From NCBI GenBank assembly GCA_002292285.1, contig DBBP01000006.1, forward strand, positions 62,001 through 126,000: a DNA stretch of 64,000 nt. The letters are read 5' to 3'. The notes beneath the pieces were generated by a model that worked only from the letters and a program-made list of their open reading frames with translations, searched no databases and was not told the origin of the DNA. Below are positions 17,323 through 26,016 of the stretch, piece by piece. Each line of letters opens with the position of its first letter. Position 1 is the stretch's first letter. The position numbers and the translations under genes were made by a program. This stretch comes from Proteobacteria bacterium UBA981. GTDB taxonomy: Bacteria > Pseudomonadota > Gammaproteobacteria > Ga0077536.

Positions 17323-17924
17323 AACGGTTGACCAATAGGCGGCTGATGATTGCGCTGGTCGTCGTGATAAGCGGCTGTTCCTCACTTGCACCGCCGCCAC
17401 GCGACCATTTTTACCGGCTGAATATTGTTGCGCCCGCACTGGCAGATCCGGCCGCGACAGACGGCAGCCTGATGTCCCTGCATGTTGCCCCATTTGCTGC
17501 GAGTGGTATGCATAGCGAGCGCGCTTTGGTGCTGGCCGATGCGGACGGCACCTCTATGGAGCAGTACAACTACCACCTCTGGATCGAAAGTCCGCGACGC
17601 ATGCTGCAAACGACGCTGGCAGATTATTTGCAGGTCGCGCTCGGGACGACGGTTCTCATGGAACCGCTAACGGGCGTTCAGTTGTCGCTGCGAGGCCGCA
17701 TCGTTCGTTTCGAACACGAGTCTGCGTCAGCGGGGGGACAGGCGGTTGTCGCGCTTCATTTCGAATTGTTCCGCGCCGACACAGATCTTCCACTGTTCAG
17801 TCGCAGTTACGAAAAGTCTCTGGTTGCGGATGGAAACTCAATGACCGACGTCGTGGCGGCAATCAACGCAGCCACTGCCGATATTTTCACGCGCGTCGCG
17901 CGTGATGTTTCGGCAATGTACTGA
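17319..17924 (+). CDS. ABC-type transport auxiliary lipoprotein (PqiC-like)
   Basis: A 201-residue lipoprotein. The signal peptide ends in the lipobox VISGC with the lipidated cysteine at residue 20. The mature part has the profile of the ABC-transport auxiliary / PqiC family (HFYRLN near the start, LWIESPRRMLQTTLADYL about residues 87-104). PqiC is an outer-membrane lipoprotein partner of MCE proteins. ATG overlaps the mlaD stop (ATGA), and this is the last gene of the operon, so the transporter probably contacts the outer membrane through it. Confidence 0.82.
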   Translation: MKRLTNRRLMIALVVVISGCSSLAPPPRDHFYRLNIVAPALADPAATDGSLMSLHVAPFAASGMHSERALVLADADGTSMEQYNYHLWIESPRRMLQTTLADYLQVALGTTVLMEPLTGVQLSLRGRIVRFEHESASAGGQAVVALHFELFRADTDLPLFSRSYEKSLVADGNSMTDVVAAINAATADIFTRVARDVSAMY

Positions 17925-18260
17925 CTGGAACGCACCCGGTCTCGCTTTGCCGGATTGCCTGCAGAGCAGGTCCAATAAAAAACCACTACGGCACCCGTTT
18001 CCTACGCCACGTGCTCGCTCACGTCGCGCCGGTCTATCCGAGATGTTTCGCCGTTCGCCGTGCAGCTTCCGGCAGCCGGACATCTTGGCTACGTTTAACG
18101 ACCGCCTGTGCAACGCCCATCTTGAGTCGATGCGGCGGGTCCTGTTCGATATTGGGATCACCGCACTCGCAAGGCATAGTGGGGGTCCAGTGCAGCGCGG
18201 ACATCCAAGCCACCGCATACGAATGACGGACCGGGCGGCACATAACAAAAGGCCATATGC
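17925..18260. other. 336-bp gap between mla operon and CHASE2 cyclase
   Basis: No convincing gene. A weak hairpin (CCTGC-AGA-GCAGG, near 17960) followed by an A-rich stretch lies shortly after the lipoprotein stop. Open frames crossing the gap on both strands show no family similarity. The right end must hold the promoter and leader of the cyclase gene; I see no strong promoter. Confidence 0.4.
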
Positions 18261-20498
18261 GTGAAGGCAGTCATCGCCAAACTTAAGAGTAACTGGATTC
18301 GGATCATTCTCAGCACGTTGGTGTTGCTGGGATTTCTTGCCCATGCGACCTATACCGTGCGAAGTGGCTTTCTCGACCAATTGGAGAACGTCGCCTACGA
18401 CGAACATTTGAGATTCACGATGCCCAATACGCCCAATGACAGTGTTGTGATTGTGGACATTGATGAATTGAGCCTCAGTGCCGAAGGCCGCTGGCCATGG
18501 CCCCGTAATAAACTAGCCGTCCTGGTTGAGCAACTGTTCTCAAAATACGATGTTGCTATTGTTGGATTCGATATTGTGTTCGCTGAACCGGATGAGAGTT
18601 CGGGACTGAACGTCCTTGAAAATCTGGCCGAGACCTCGCTGAAAGATTCGCCGGCTTTTCTGAGTCAACTCCAACTCTTTCGGCCAGATCTGGATTACGA
18701 CGGAATTTTCGCAGAGACGATACAGAAATATCCGGTCGTGCTGGGGTACTATTTTTCTCTCGGCGGACAAAGTCACAAGATCGGTCAGTTACCCGACCCA
18801 CACTTCTCCAAGGGCACGTTCCGGTCGAAGAATGTCGAGGTTTTGTCCGCATCAGGTTTCGGGGGCAACCTGAAATCCCTGACCACCAGCGCTGTCGGCG
18901 CCGGCCATTTTTCGCAACAACCCGATGCAGATGGTGTTGTGCGCCGCGTGCCGATGCTGATTCGCTACGAAGACGAATACTACGGTTCCCTCTCGCTCGA
19001 AGTCGTGCGGCAAGTTTTGGGCGTCGATGAGATCGTGCCGCGCTTCGAGAAGCCTCTGTTCAACAGCAGCAGTTACCCCGGACTCGAGTGGATGATGGCG
19101 GGACGAACGCCAATTCCAGTCGGTCGTGGCGTCAAAACTTTGGTGCCTTTCCGTGGCGGGCGAGGAAGTTTCCCCTATATTTCTGCAACCGATGTTTTGC
19201 ACGGCACCGCTGATCCACGCACCCTTAAGAATAAAATTGTGTTGGTCGGAACAAGCGCACCTGGGTTACTTGATTTGCGGGCTACACCAGTCGCAGAAAT
19301 CTACCCGGGGGTGGAGGTTCACGCGAACTTGATCGCGGGAATCTTGAATGGCGAGGTGTTGCAGGCGCCCGAGTACACCTTGGGTGCCGAGGTCATCTTG
19401 CTGCTGGTAACTGGTATCGGGATGATTTTGGCCGGCTCGTTGCTGAGCCCCTTGTTCACGACTCTGTTTACACTCGTGGGAATCATGTTGTACCTCGCTT
19501 TTAACCACTTGGTTTGGGTCAGTGGCGGGGTGGTGTTGCCGGTCGCTTCAGGTATTGCGATGGTGAGTCTTATGTTCGTCGTACATATGTCGTATGGCTA
19601 TTTTGTTGAGACCCGCGGCAAGCGGCAGATTACCGGTTTGTTCGGCCAATATGTCCCGCCGGAATTGGTAGACGAGATGGCGAAGGCCCCAACTGAGTAT
19701 TCGTTGGAGGCAGACAGCCGCGAACTGACCGTGTTGTTTTCCGATGTACGCGGGTTTACCACCATTTCTGAAGGTTTGTCTCCACGCGATCTTTCCGACC
19801 TGATGAACCAGTTTCTGACCCCGATGACCGGCATCATTCATCATTCGCGGGGCACTATCGACAAGTATATGGGGGACGCGATCATGGCCTTTTGGGGCGC
19901 CCCGTTGTCTGACGTCGATCACGCTCGCCACGCGCTGGAAGCCGGATTGAAGATGGTTGAGGGTTTGACGGAGATAAATGCGGCTTTTCTCGAACGAGGT
20001 TGGCCCGAGGTACGAATCGGAGTGGGGATCAATACGGGCATGATGAGCGTGGGCAACATGGGCTCCCAATTTCGCATGGCCTACACGGTGCTGGGAGACG
20101 CGGTGAACCTCGGCTCGCGCCTCGAGGGGCTGACGAAGAATTATGGCGTCGACATCATGTGTAGCGAGACGACGGTTGCAGCTATCCCCGAATACGCCTA
20201 TCGGGAACTCGACCGCGTGCGCGTCAAGGGCAAAGCCAAGCCAGTCGCGATTTTCGAACCGCTCTGCCTGAAAGAGACGCTGGATGGAGATTGGAAGAAA
20301 GAATTGAAGTTACACGCCGAAACGCTGCGGATGTATCGCGCTCAGCAATGGGACATGGCCGAGCTAAATTTCGTCAATCTTGAGCGTATGTCGCGTTCAC
20401 CGGGCTTGTATCGCACCTATGCTGAGCGTATCGCTCATTTTCGGCAGCACCCTCCGGCGGCAGACTGGGATGGCGTATTCGACCATATGTCGAAGTAG
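18261..20498 (+). CDS. CHASE2 sensor - class III adenylate cyclase
   Basis: A 745-residue membrane receptor that makes a cyclic nucleotide. After an N-terminal helix (about 15-33) comes a periplasmic CHASE2 domain (about 35-330, with DIDELSLSAEGRWPWPR and LVGTSAPGLLDLR), then three membrane helices (about 350-450) and a cytoplasmic class III cyclase domain (about 485-650). Metal-binding aspartates are in VLFSDVRGFT (about 494) and the following strand; the purine-binding lysine is in TIDKYMGDAIMAFWGAP; the transition-state Asn/Arg are in VLGDAVNLGSRLEG. The lysine plus YTVLGD points to ATP, class IIIb. The start is GTG at 18261. It converges on a kinase operon with the same sensor type. Confidence 0.92.
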   Translation: MKAVIAKLKSNWIRIILSTLVLLGFLAHATYTVRSGFLDQLENVAYDEHLRFTMPNTPNDSVVIVDIDELSLSAEGRWPWPRNKLAVLVEQLFSKYDVAIVGFDIVFAEPDESSGLNVLENLAETSLKDSPAFLSQLQLFRPDLDYDGIFAETIQKYPVVLGYYFSLGGQSHKIGQLPDPHFSKGTFRSKNVEVLSASGFGGNLKSLTTSAVGAGHFSQQPDADGVVRRVPMLIRYEDEYYGSLSLEVVRQVLGVDEIVPRFEKPLFNSSSYPGLEWMMAGRTPIPVGRGVKTLVPFRGGRGSFPYISATDVLHGTADPRTLKNKIVLVGTSAPGLLDLRATPVAEIYPGVEVHANLIAGILNGEVLQAPEYTLGAEVILLLVTGIGMILAGSLLSPLFTTLFTLVGIMLYLAFNHLVWVSGGVVLPVASGIAMVSLMFVVHMSYGYFVETRGKRQITGLFGQYVPPELVDEMAKAPTEYSLEADSRELTVLFSDVRGFTTISEGLSPRDLSDLMNQFLTPMTGIIHHSRGTIDKYMGDAIMAFWGAPLSDVDHARHALEAGLKMVEGLTEINAAFLERGWPEVRIGVGINTGMMSVGNMGSQFRMAYTVLGDAVNLGSRLEGLTKNYGVDIMCSETTVAAIPEYAYRELDRVRVKGKAKPVAIFEPLCLKETLDGDWKKELKLHAETLRMYRAQQWDMAELNFVNLERMSRSPGLYRTYAERIAHFRQHPPAADWDGVFDHMSK

Positions 20499-20504
20499 GG
20501 TTGT

Positions 20505-20533
20505 CCGGTATGGTGGGCTAACCACCATACCGG
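20505..20533. terminator. Perfect 12-bp inverted repeat between convergent CHASE2 operons
   Basis: CCGGTATGGTGG (20505-20516), loop GCTAA, CCACCATACCGG (20522-20533). It lies seven bases after the cyclase stop and 13 before the FHA gene's stop, so it probably serves as a two-way transcription stop, although T tracts are missing. Confidence 0.6.
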
Positions 20534-20545
20534 CACTTGCAGAAA

Positions 20546-21277
20546 CTATCTGACGACCAGATTGAATTCCATTTTGATTCCCGCAAGTTCGATAATGTCG
20601 CCGTTCTGGATGGCATAGGCTTGCGGGCCTATCGGTGCGCCGTTGACGACAGGGAAGTTGTCGTTTTGGCCATCACCTTCAATGTGAGTCAAAAAATACC
20701 CCTGCGGACGCCGTGATATCACCGCGACCTGAGTACCTGGTTTGCCCAGGGTTATCAAAGCCTTGGTGAGCTCGAGCTCCTTGCCCGCTATAGGGCCGTT
20801 CAGGACCTGTAGTTTCCCAAGCGGCATTCCACCACCGGCCGCAGGAGCCGCAGGTTTGGCTCCGGCCTCCGCAGCTGGGGCTGGCGGAGGCGCAGCTTGT
20901 TCGGCAGCCTTGGCGGCCGCTACAGCCGCACTGGCAGAGCCAGGGCGGATGATCATCGTCTTTTCAAATTCTTCATCGTCCGCCGTGGCGTGGTCGTTGA
21001 CGTACTTGAGCTCGTGCTTACCCAGCCCGATAACGTCACCATTGCGGAGCGCGTGCTTTTTAACTAGCTTTCCGTTGACATATGTCCCGTTCGTACTACC
21101 GAGATCTTCCAGAAACGAATCATCGAGAATAGTGATAATTAGCGCGTGTTTACCGCTAACGGCCAAATTATCTATCTGGATCTCGTTGTCAGGTTTTCTG
21201 CCAATGGAATGCCGTTCTTTTTCCAGCGGGAATTCCCCCTGGATCGCCCCATTCATGCTCAGAACCATTTTGGCCAT
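20546..21277 (-). CDS. Double FHA-domain protein
   Basis: A 243-residue cytoplasmic protein with two phosphothreonine-binding FHA domains joined by an Ala/Pro-rich linker (about residues 115-150). The first (about 5-92) has the full motif set: SIGRKPDNEI, SGKHALI and LEDLGSTNGTYVNG. The second (about 160-240) is divergent, with NGAPIGPQAY and NGDIIELAG in place of the usual STNGTY loop. T107 in DEEFEKTMIIRP lies in an acidic stretch like the phosphorylated tails of GarA-type FHA proteins, so it may be a kinase target. It closes a kinase - PP2C - FHA operon (13 bp after the phosphatase gene) and is probably the substrate or adaptor. Confidence 0.88.
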   Translation of the reverse strand: MAKMVLSMNGAIQGEFPLEKERHSIGRKPDNEIQIDNLAVSGKHALIITILDDSFLEDLGSTNGTYVNGKLVKKHALRNGDVIGLGKHELKYVNDHATADDEEFEKTMIIRPGSASAAVAAAKAAEQAAPPPAPAAEAGAKPAAPAAGGGMPLGKLQVLNGPIAGKELELTKALITLGKPGTQVAVISRRPQGYFLTHIEGDGQNDNFPVVNGAPIGPQAYAIQNGDIIELAGIKMEFNLVVR

Positions 21278-21290
21278 CGTTCTGTCCTAT

Positions 21291-22124
21291 TCAGCTGCCT
21301 TTCTTTACAAAGCTATTGAATTTAGCCAACAGCCCACTCGACGAAGCACCAGCTGATTTTTGCGGGCGCACGAGTACGACTGAAACGTTGTCTTTGCCAC
21401 CCTTTTCATTCGCCAGACGGATTAATTCTTGGGCTGCTTCTGCAAGATTAGCACTATATTTACTTAGGGTTAAGTGAATTTCTTCATCATCTACCATATC
21501 ATTGAGCCCATCGGAGCAAAGTAGGTAGATTTCCCCCTCCACGACGTCCTGTTCCTGAACGTCAACTTCGACGTTCAACTCAATTCCCAAAGCCCTGGTA
21601 ACGAGATTTTTGGGCGTGTTTTCTGCGGCTTCTTCGGGTGTGAAAAATCCCCGATCAATGAGTTCCTGTATGAGCGAATGATCGCGGGTCACCTGCACGA
21701 ATTCTTCGCCACGCAGCCGATAAACACGCGAGTCGCCAACGTGCGCGATACTCACTTTGTCGCCGTGATACAACACCACAACAACCGTCGTTCCCATGCC
21801 TTGGCATTGTGGCACTTCTTGTGCGGTGCGAAAAACTTCCGAATTAGCGTGACTCACCGCGTCCCGGAGTACCACCGAGGCATTCGTCAATCCACTCGCC
21901 GGATCCACCGCGCCTTTGTGCAAATCTTTGAAGTTCGCACCAATTGCATCGTGAATGAGTTGTGCTGCGATGGCGCTCGCCACTTCACCGGCCTTGTAGC
22001 CGCCCATGCCGTCAGCAACGACCGCCAACCCCAGACTCGTGTCTGTAACCGCGCTGTCTTCGTTGTGCGGCCTTTTCTGGCCCGTATCAGATATGTTTGC
22101 GACTTCGATCGGATAATTGGCCAT
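21291..22124 (-). CDS. PP2C-type Ser/Thr protein phosphatase (Stp/PrpC type)
   Basis: A 277-residue soluble PP2C phosphatase that reverses Ser/Thr phosphorylation. The metal-binding motifs are present: NEDSAV (about 21-26), VVADGMGGYKAGEVAS (about 36-51), HVGDSRVYRL (about 135-144), SDGLNDMVDDEEI (about 200-212) and GGKDNVSVVLV near the C-terminus. Length and motif order fit bacterial Stp1/PrpC enzymes paired with Hanks-type kinases. It sits 17 bp downstream of the CHASE2 kinase gene and 13 bp upstream of the FHA gene. Confidence 0.93.
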   Translation of the reverse strand: MANYPIEVANISDTGQKRPHNEDSAVTDTSLGLAVVADGMGGYKAGEVASAIAAQLIHDAIGANFKDLHKGAVDPASGLTNASVVLRDAVSHANSEVFRTAQEVPQCQGMGTTVVVVLYHGDKVSIAHVGDSRVYRLRGEEFVQVTRDHSLIQELIDRGFFTPEEAAENTPKNLVTRALGIELNVEVDVQEQDVVEGEIYLLCSDGLNDMVDDEEIHLTLSKYSANLAEAAQELIRLANEKGGKDNVSVVLVRPQKSAGASSSGLLAKFNSFVKKGS

Positions 22125-22141
22125 GGTGTCTGGTACGTGTC

Positions 22142-24688
22142 CTAGGCCGAAGCCGTTTGGGCCTGCTTGGCACAGCGCTGAATGTCCCGGGCCATGTCAG
22201 TCCCGGTTTGATAACGCTGATCTGGGTCCTTTTCCAGGGCCTTGTTGATGATCTGTGAAATGCAGGGTCGCTGTTTGGCAAGATCCGGGCGCAGCTCGTT
22301 TATTTCTGTATGCGCCTCGTTTGCAATCTTGTACATCAGGGTCGCCATCGAATCGCCCTGAAACGGCAATTTCCCAGTCGTCATCTGATAAAACATCACG
22401 CCCAGCGAGAATAAGTCGGAACGACCATCGACTTTCTTCCCGGACAATTGCTCGGGAGACATGTAAGACGGCGTACCAAGCACCATGCCGGTTTTTGTCT
22501 TACTCGAATCGGTAATTCTGGCAATGCCAAAGTCGGTCAGTTTGACCTGCTTGGAGTCCGGGTCGTACATGATATTGGCCGGCTTGATATCTCGGTGTAC
22601 GACGTTGTTTTTCTGCGCGTAGGCAAGCGCCATCGCGGACTTGAAGATAATGCCCATAACCGTTGGCAACGGTAGTAGATCATCTGGTTTCGTATAGCGG
22701 GCGAGATCGTGTCCGGACAGGAATTCCATTGCGATAAAGGCCAGATCATGCTCTTCGCCGGCGTCGTAGATGGTCACGATATTGGGGTGGTCGAGACGCC
22801 CGGCCGTCTCAGCTTCGCGAAAGAAACGTTCCTTCACCTCATCAAGCTCGTCCGCTTCGAACTCTTCGCCGAGAGCCATGGTTTTGATGGCCACGGTGCG
22901 ATTGATTTTGGGATCTTTACCGAGGTACACGACGCCCATGGCGCCTTTGCCAAGTTCTTTTTCGACCTCGTAGCGACCCAGCATGGGTTTGGAGATTGAG
23001 CCATCGAGCAACATCGTACTGGCGTTGCTTGCCGTACCGGCTGACCCGCCAATAACGATTGTGTCGTTGAGTTGCTTGGCGCGGTTAACCTTGTTCTTGA
23101 TGTCGCGAAAGTTAGGATCTTTACTCGCGATATATTCGTAGGCTGACGCAGCCTTGTTAAATTGACGTTTGCGCTCGAAATCGCCGGCGAGCACGTAAAT
23201 TCCTTCCAGCGAGTCTTCCACCGGACAGCGGCGGAAATACTCGAAAGCCATATCAAGTTGGCCCTGTTGCTGAAATTGCAGAGCGAGCTGTTTATTACTT
23301 TGCGCCGAATCCACGTCCAGTCGACGTTTGCTTGCTTCGGTGACGAGAAAGCGTTTCGTCGTCAGCAGCATATGGCCAACGAGCAGCAAGGTCGCTGCGG
23401 TAATAAATTTGAGCCAGATTGCCTGCGAGACCATGAGTCCGATTTCGCCGCCGACCAGCAGGCCAAACAAACCCGTACTGACTAACGCCGCCGGTCCTGC
23501 GCTGAGTCGCGGCAGCATCGCCGATAAGTACGCTCCAATCAGCAAAATCAGCACGAATTCAAGTAGTCCACTCCATTCCGGCGCAACAAAAAAATCTTCG
23601 TTCAGGATACTTGCGACGGTGTGCGCCATGATGAGCACTGGTCCGCCGACATCACCGATGGGCGTATGCAAAGACGATCCGACGCCGAATGCAGTCGCCC
23701 CTATCAAGACTATTTTGTCTTTAAAATTTTCCGCCGGTATCGTGCCCTGACGAACGTCGAAGAAAGAATAAACGTCGAAAGCGGGTCTTCCGCCTTCACG
23801 CTCGCCGTAAAAGAACGGGTTTACGTTGAGATAGCTATCGGTTTTTATCTTGAGATTTTTCAATTCGACGCTGTCGCCCAGGTTCACGCGTATATCCTGT
23901 GCACTGACGTTGTGAAAAGCTGCGGCGAGCATGAGCGACTGGGACGGGTAAAAGCTGCCGTAGTACTCGATAATGAGTGGTTCGAATCGGACGCCACCGT
24001 CGACATCGAGCGGCGCTAGCAAGTGTCCGATTGCGCGCGCCTCCGCTCCGATAGCTGGAATCGGCGGTACTGCAAATTCGGTTTGGCCCGGGAGCGGGTA
24101 GTTACCCGTTGGGTCTGCGATGCTTTCGTCGCTGATGGCGTTGCTTAGGATGTAGCCCGGCAGCTCCGCATCCGGGTTGCCGACTGGCTGCCCCGGAACA
24201 AACTGCATGCCCAGCACGACGTTGCCGGCGAGGTCGAGCGATTCGGCCAGAATTCTGTCGCTATTGAGTTCAATTTCCGCGCTTTCAAACAACGCCAAAA
24301 GCGGGTCGACGTCAGCACCGTCTTGCGCCAGTTCACCGGCTTGTTCACGAAAGCGGGCGATCCAGGACAAGCCGGGTGCAACCTGCGGCTCTGAATAAAA
24401 AATCGTCATGCCGACGACCTTGCTGCCAGCATTGTGCAGCTGGGTGACCATGTCACCGTGGATTTCCCGTGACCAGGGCCAGCGACCAATGTTTTGGATG
24501 CTCTTGTCGTCAATGGCAACGACAACCACATTGTCGCCCGGATCGCGGTCAGACAGCTGAACTCCGCTGTCGTAGGCGACCCGCTCCAGACTCTCCAATG
24601 CAGTAGAGCCGGATAACCATGCGAACAGGAACAGTAAGGAGACCGAAATCCCGGTGAACCAGTCGGCGCTCCAGAACGATTTGCTCAT
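22142..24688 (-). CDS. CHASE2 sensor - Hanks-type Ser/Thr protein kinase
   Basis: An 848-residue receptor kinase. An N-terminal helix (about 10-30) leads into a CHASE2 domain (about 35-340, with AIDDKSIQNIGRWPW and LIGATAFGVGSSL), followed by membrane helices (about 360-445), a helical TPR-like stretch (about 455-545) and a C-terminal kinase domain (about 569-835). Kinase motifs: GKGAMGVVYLG loop, the ATP-binding lysine about 602 (VAIKTM), HRDIKPAN with catalytic D about 700, DFG with D about 719 and GTPSYMSPEQL in the activation segment. It shares its sensor type with the cyclase gene that converges on this operon, so the two may respond to related periplasmic signals. Confidence 0.93.
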   Translation of the reverse strand: MSKSFWSADWFTGISVSLLFLFAWLSGSTALESLERVAYDSGVQLSDRDPGDNVVVVAIDDKSIQNIGRWPWSREIHGDMVTQLHNAGSKVVGMTIFYSEPQVAPGLSWIARFREQAGELAQDGADVDPLLALFESAEIELNSDRILAESLDLAGNVVLGMQFVPGQPVGNPDAELPGYILSNAISDESIADPTGNYPLPGQTEFAVPPIPAIGAEARAIGHLLAPLDVDGGVRFEPLIIEYYGSFYPSQSLMLAAAFHNVSAQDIRVNLGDSVELKNLKIKTDSYLNVNPFFYGEREGGRPAFDVYSFFDVRQGTIPAENFKDKIVLIGATAFGVGSSLHTPIGDVGGPVLIMAHTVASILNEDFFVAPEWSGLLEFVLILLIGAYLSAMLPRLSAGPAALVSTGLFGLLVGGEIGLMVSQAIWLKFITAATLLLVGHMLLTTKRFLVTEASKRRLDVDSAQSNKQLALQFQQQGQLDMAFEYFRRCPVEDSLEGIYVLAGDFERKRQFNKAASAYEYIASKDPNFRDIKNKVNRAKQLNDTIVIGGSAGTASNASTMLLDGSISKPMLGRYEVEKELGKGAMGVVYLGKDPKINRTVAIKTMALGEEFEADELDEVKERFFREAETAGRLDHPNIVTIYDAGEEHDLAFIAMEFLSGHDLARYTKPDDLLPLPTVMGIIFKSAMALAYAQKNNVVHRDIKPANIMYDPDSKQVKLTDFGIARITDSSKTKTGMVLGTPSYMSPEQLSGKKVDGRSDLFSLGVMFYQMTTGKLPFQGDSMATLMYKIANEAHTEINELRPDLAKQRPCISQIINKALEKDPDQRYQTGTDMARDIQRCAKQAQTASA

Positions 24689-25624
24689 CCGAAATAAGGG
24701 GATACGTGTCGCTGAGGGTCTGTGAGTCTAACCGGAACTGTGCGGAAAAAATAGAACGATCGACAAGCTGTTCTGGGGGCACAAACCAAGAGAAATTTCC
24801 GCTAGCTCTTTCCGTCCGGGGCGTGATGCAGATGATGGTTCAATCGTCGCAATCAAAACATCTAATCACTGCGCTGTCGCCGCTCTAGCGTGGCGGATGC
24901 AGCGTCCGGGCAGCCCGTCCAAGGCCGTCTCGGCTCGGAAATCTGTCCGATGCCTTAGCGGTCGCAATGTTCTCGACCGCGACCGTCCAGATTGCCTGCC
25001 AAAGCTCGCAAACCCGAAAGCTTGTCGACCGTTTAACCGACGATGGCCCGCCCCGTGATGCAGCTGGATATTGGTGGTCAGTTTTTAGTGCGTCGGCTGA
25101 GAAAGTTGCTCGGCACGACAATCCCGGCATCGGCTGGGTTGATCAGCGTGATCGACGGAGCGCGAGTCGGGAGTTATTCCTGATAACGCTATCCAGCTTG
25201 CAGCCACGCGAAAGAGAGGGGGTTTAATACATTGTTTTGTAAAAGAAAAAAATCGTTCGTCGAGCTATGACGAAAACTTGCAGCACGGCCGGCAGCGCAC
25301 TACAAATTCAGGCGTGCCACAAAATTGCTGGCACAGACCCTGCGTCAGGGAAGATGTTCGCCATTGCGAACGATGCTGTGGGGTGTTGCGGTCCGGGGTT
25401 CCTCAGGGACGAGGTCCTCCGGATCTTTTGCGCGTAATTCCAGGCGGGGTGGGGGGCGAAGGAGCGAGGGTCGAGTGCCCCCCACGGGCTTTGCAGTCTG
25501 GCGCCCTATGGCGAAACGGCGCCGCGGGCAATTGGACGGCGGTCGGGTAGCGTGGCTTGGGTTCCGTTGGGTGGACTGGTAACCGGTAACGCCAGGGCAG
25601 GCGCGCGTGCTGAATAAGCCGGGA
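24689..25624. other. 936-bp region without a recognised gene
   Basis: Open frames of 60-114 codons occur on both strands but none shows family similarity, a good start site or consistent codon use. The left half carries the leader of the CHASE2 kinase gene. An A/T-rich patch at about 25227-25255 stands out from the GC-rich surroundings. The right half (about 25330-25600) is very GC-rich and can fold strongly. It does not match tmRNA, RNase P, SRP or 6S RNA motifs that I can recognise. It could be a structured RNA or decayed sequence. Confidence 0.45.
25449..25485. repeat. GC-rich inverted repeat in the gap before fdxA
   Basis: Nine-base perfect arms GTGGGGGGC (25449-25457) and GCCCCCCAC (25477-25485) with a 19-base purine-rich loop. 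It is one of the strongest hairpins in the window and lies 140 bp beyond the fdxA stop; too far and without a T tract to be its obvious terminator. Confidence 0.5.
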
Positions 25625-25948
25625 CTAACGTTCCAGCAGAGCAAGCTTGTCGGGTTTGTCTTTCCAGTCGTCTGCATCCGCAGGGGCATCTTTCATTTCG
25701 CTGATGACTGGCCACTGTGCGGACAATTCTGTGTTCAGGGGCAAGTAGTGCGCTTCGTCGTCGGTCAAATCATCTTCAGACTTGATCGCCTCTACCGGAC
25801 ACTCCGGCTCGCATAAGGTGCAGTCTATGCACTCGTCCGGGTCAATCACGAGCATATTCGGCCCCTCGTGAAAGCAATCAACCGGGCACACCTCGACGCA
25901 ATCGGTGTATTTGCACTTAATGCAGTTTTCAGTAACAACAAAGGTCAT
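25625..25948 (-). CDS. fdxA: Ferredoxin FdxA, 7Fe type
   Basis: A 107-residue ferredoxin of the seven-iron ([3Fe-4S] plus [4Fe-4S]) class found in most proteobacteria. The N-terminal cluster motif is CIKCKYTDCVEVCP (about residues 9-22) followed by VDCFHEGPNMLVIDPDECIDC, and the second motif is CIDCTLCEPECP (about 40-51). The acidic C-terminal tail is typical of the family. It lies downstream of mutS in the same direction, the usual gammaproteobacterial arrangement, but has its own strong promoter. Confidence 0.95.
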   Translation of the reverse strand: MTFVVTENCIKCKYTDCVEVCPVDCFHEGPNMLVIDPDECIDCTLCEPECPVEAIKSEDDLTDDEAHYLPLNTELSAQWPVISEMKDAPADADDWKDKPDKLALLER

Positions 25949-25981
25949 GGTAGTTAACTTTCAAGGGCCTGAATCGCGCGC

Positions 25982-26010
25982 ATTATAGCCACACGTTGCG
26001 AGCAGCCCAA
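25982..26010 (-). promoter_or_regulatory. sigma70 promoter for fdxA
   Basis: Minus strand: -35 TTGGGC (26010-26005), exactly 17 bp, -10 TATAAT (25987-25982), between the mutS stop and the fdxA ATG, giving a leader of about 27 bases. A perfect -10 with ideal spacing makes this the best promoter prediction in the window. Confidence 0.65.
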
Positions 26011-26016
26011 GACCCG

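Noticed and set aside
17838..18407. Open frame of 189 codons on the minus strand across the mla/CHASE2 gap
   Set aside because: It overlaps two well-supported genes on the other strand, and its sequence (many Arg, Cys and His) is typical of an antisense shadow.
24967..25227. Open frame of 86 codons on the plus strand in the 24.7-25.6 kb gap
   Set aside because: No ribosome-binding site, no recognisable family, and composition like the surrounding non-coding sequence.
25278..25620. Possible 6S, RNase P, SRP or tmRNA gene in the GC-rich gap
   Set aside because: None of the conserved core sequences of these RNAs could be found on either strand.
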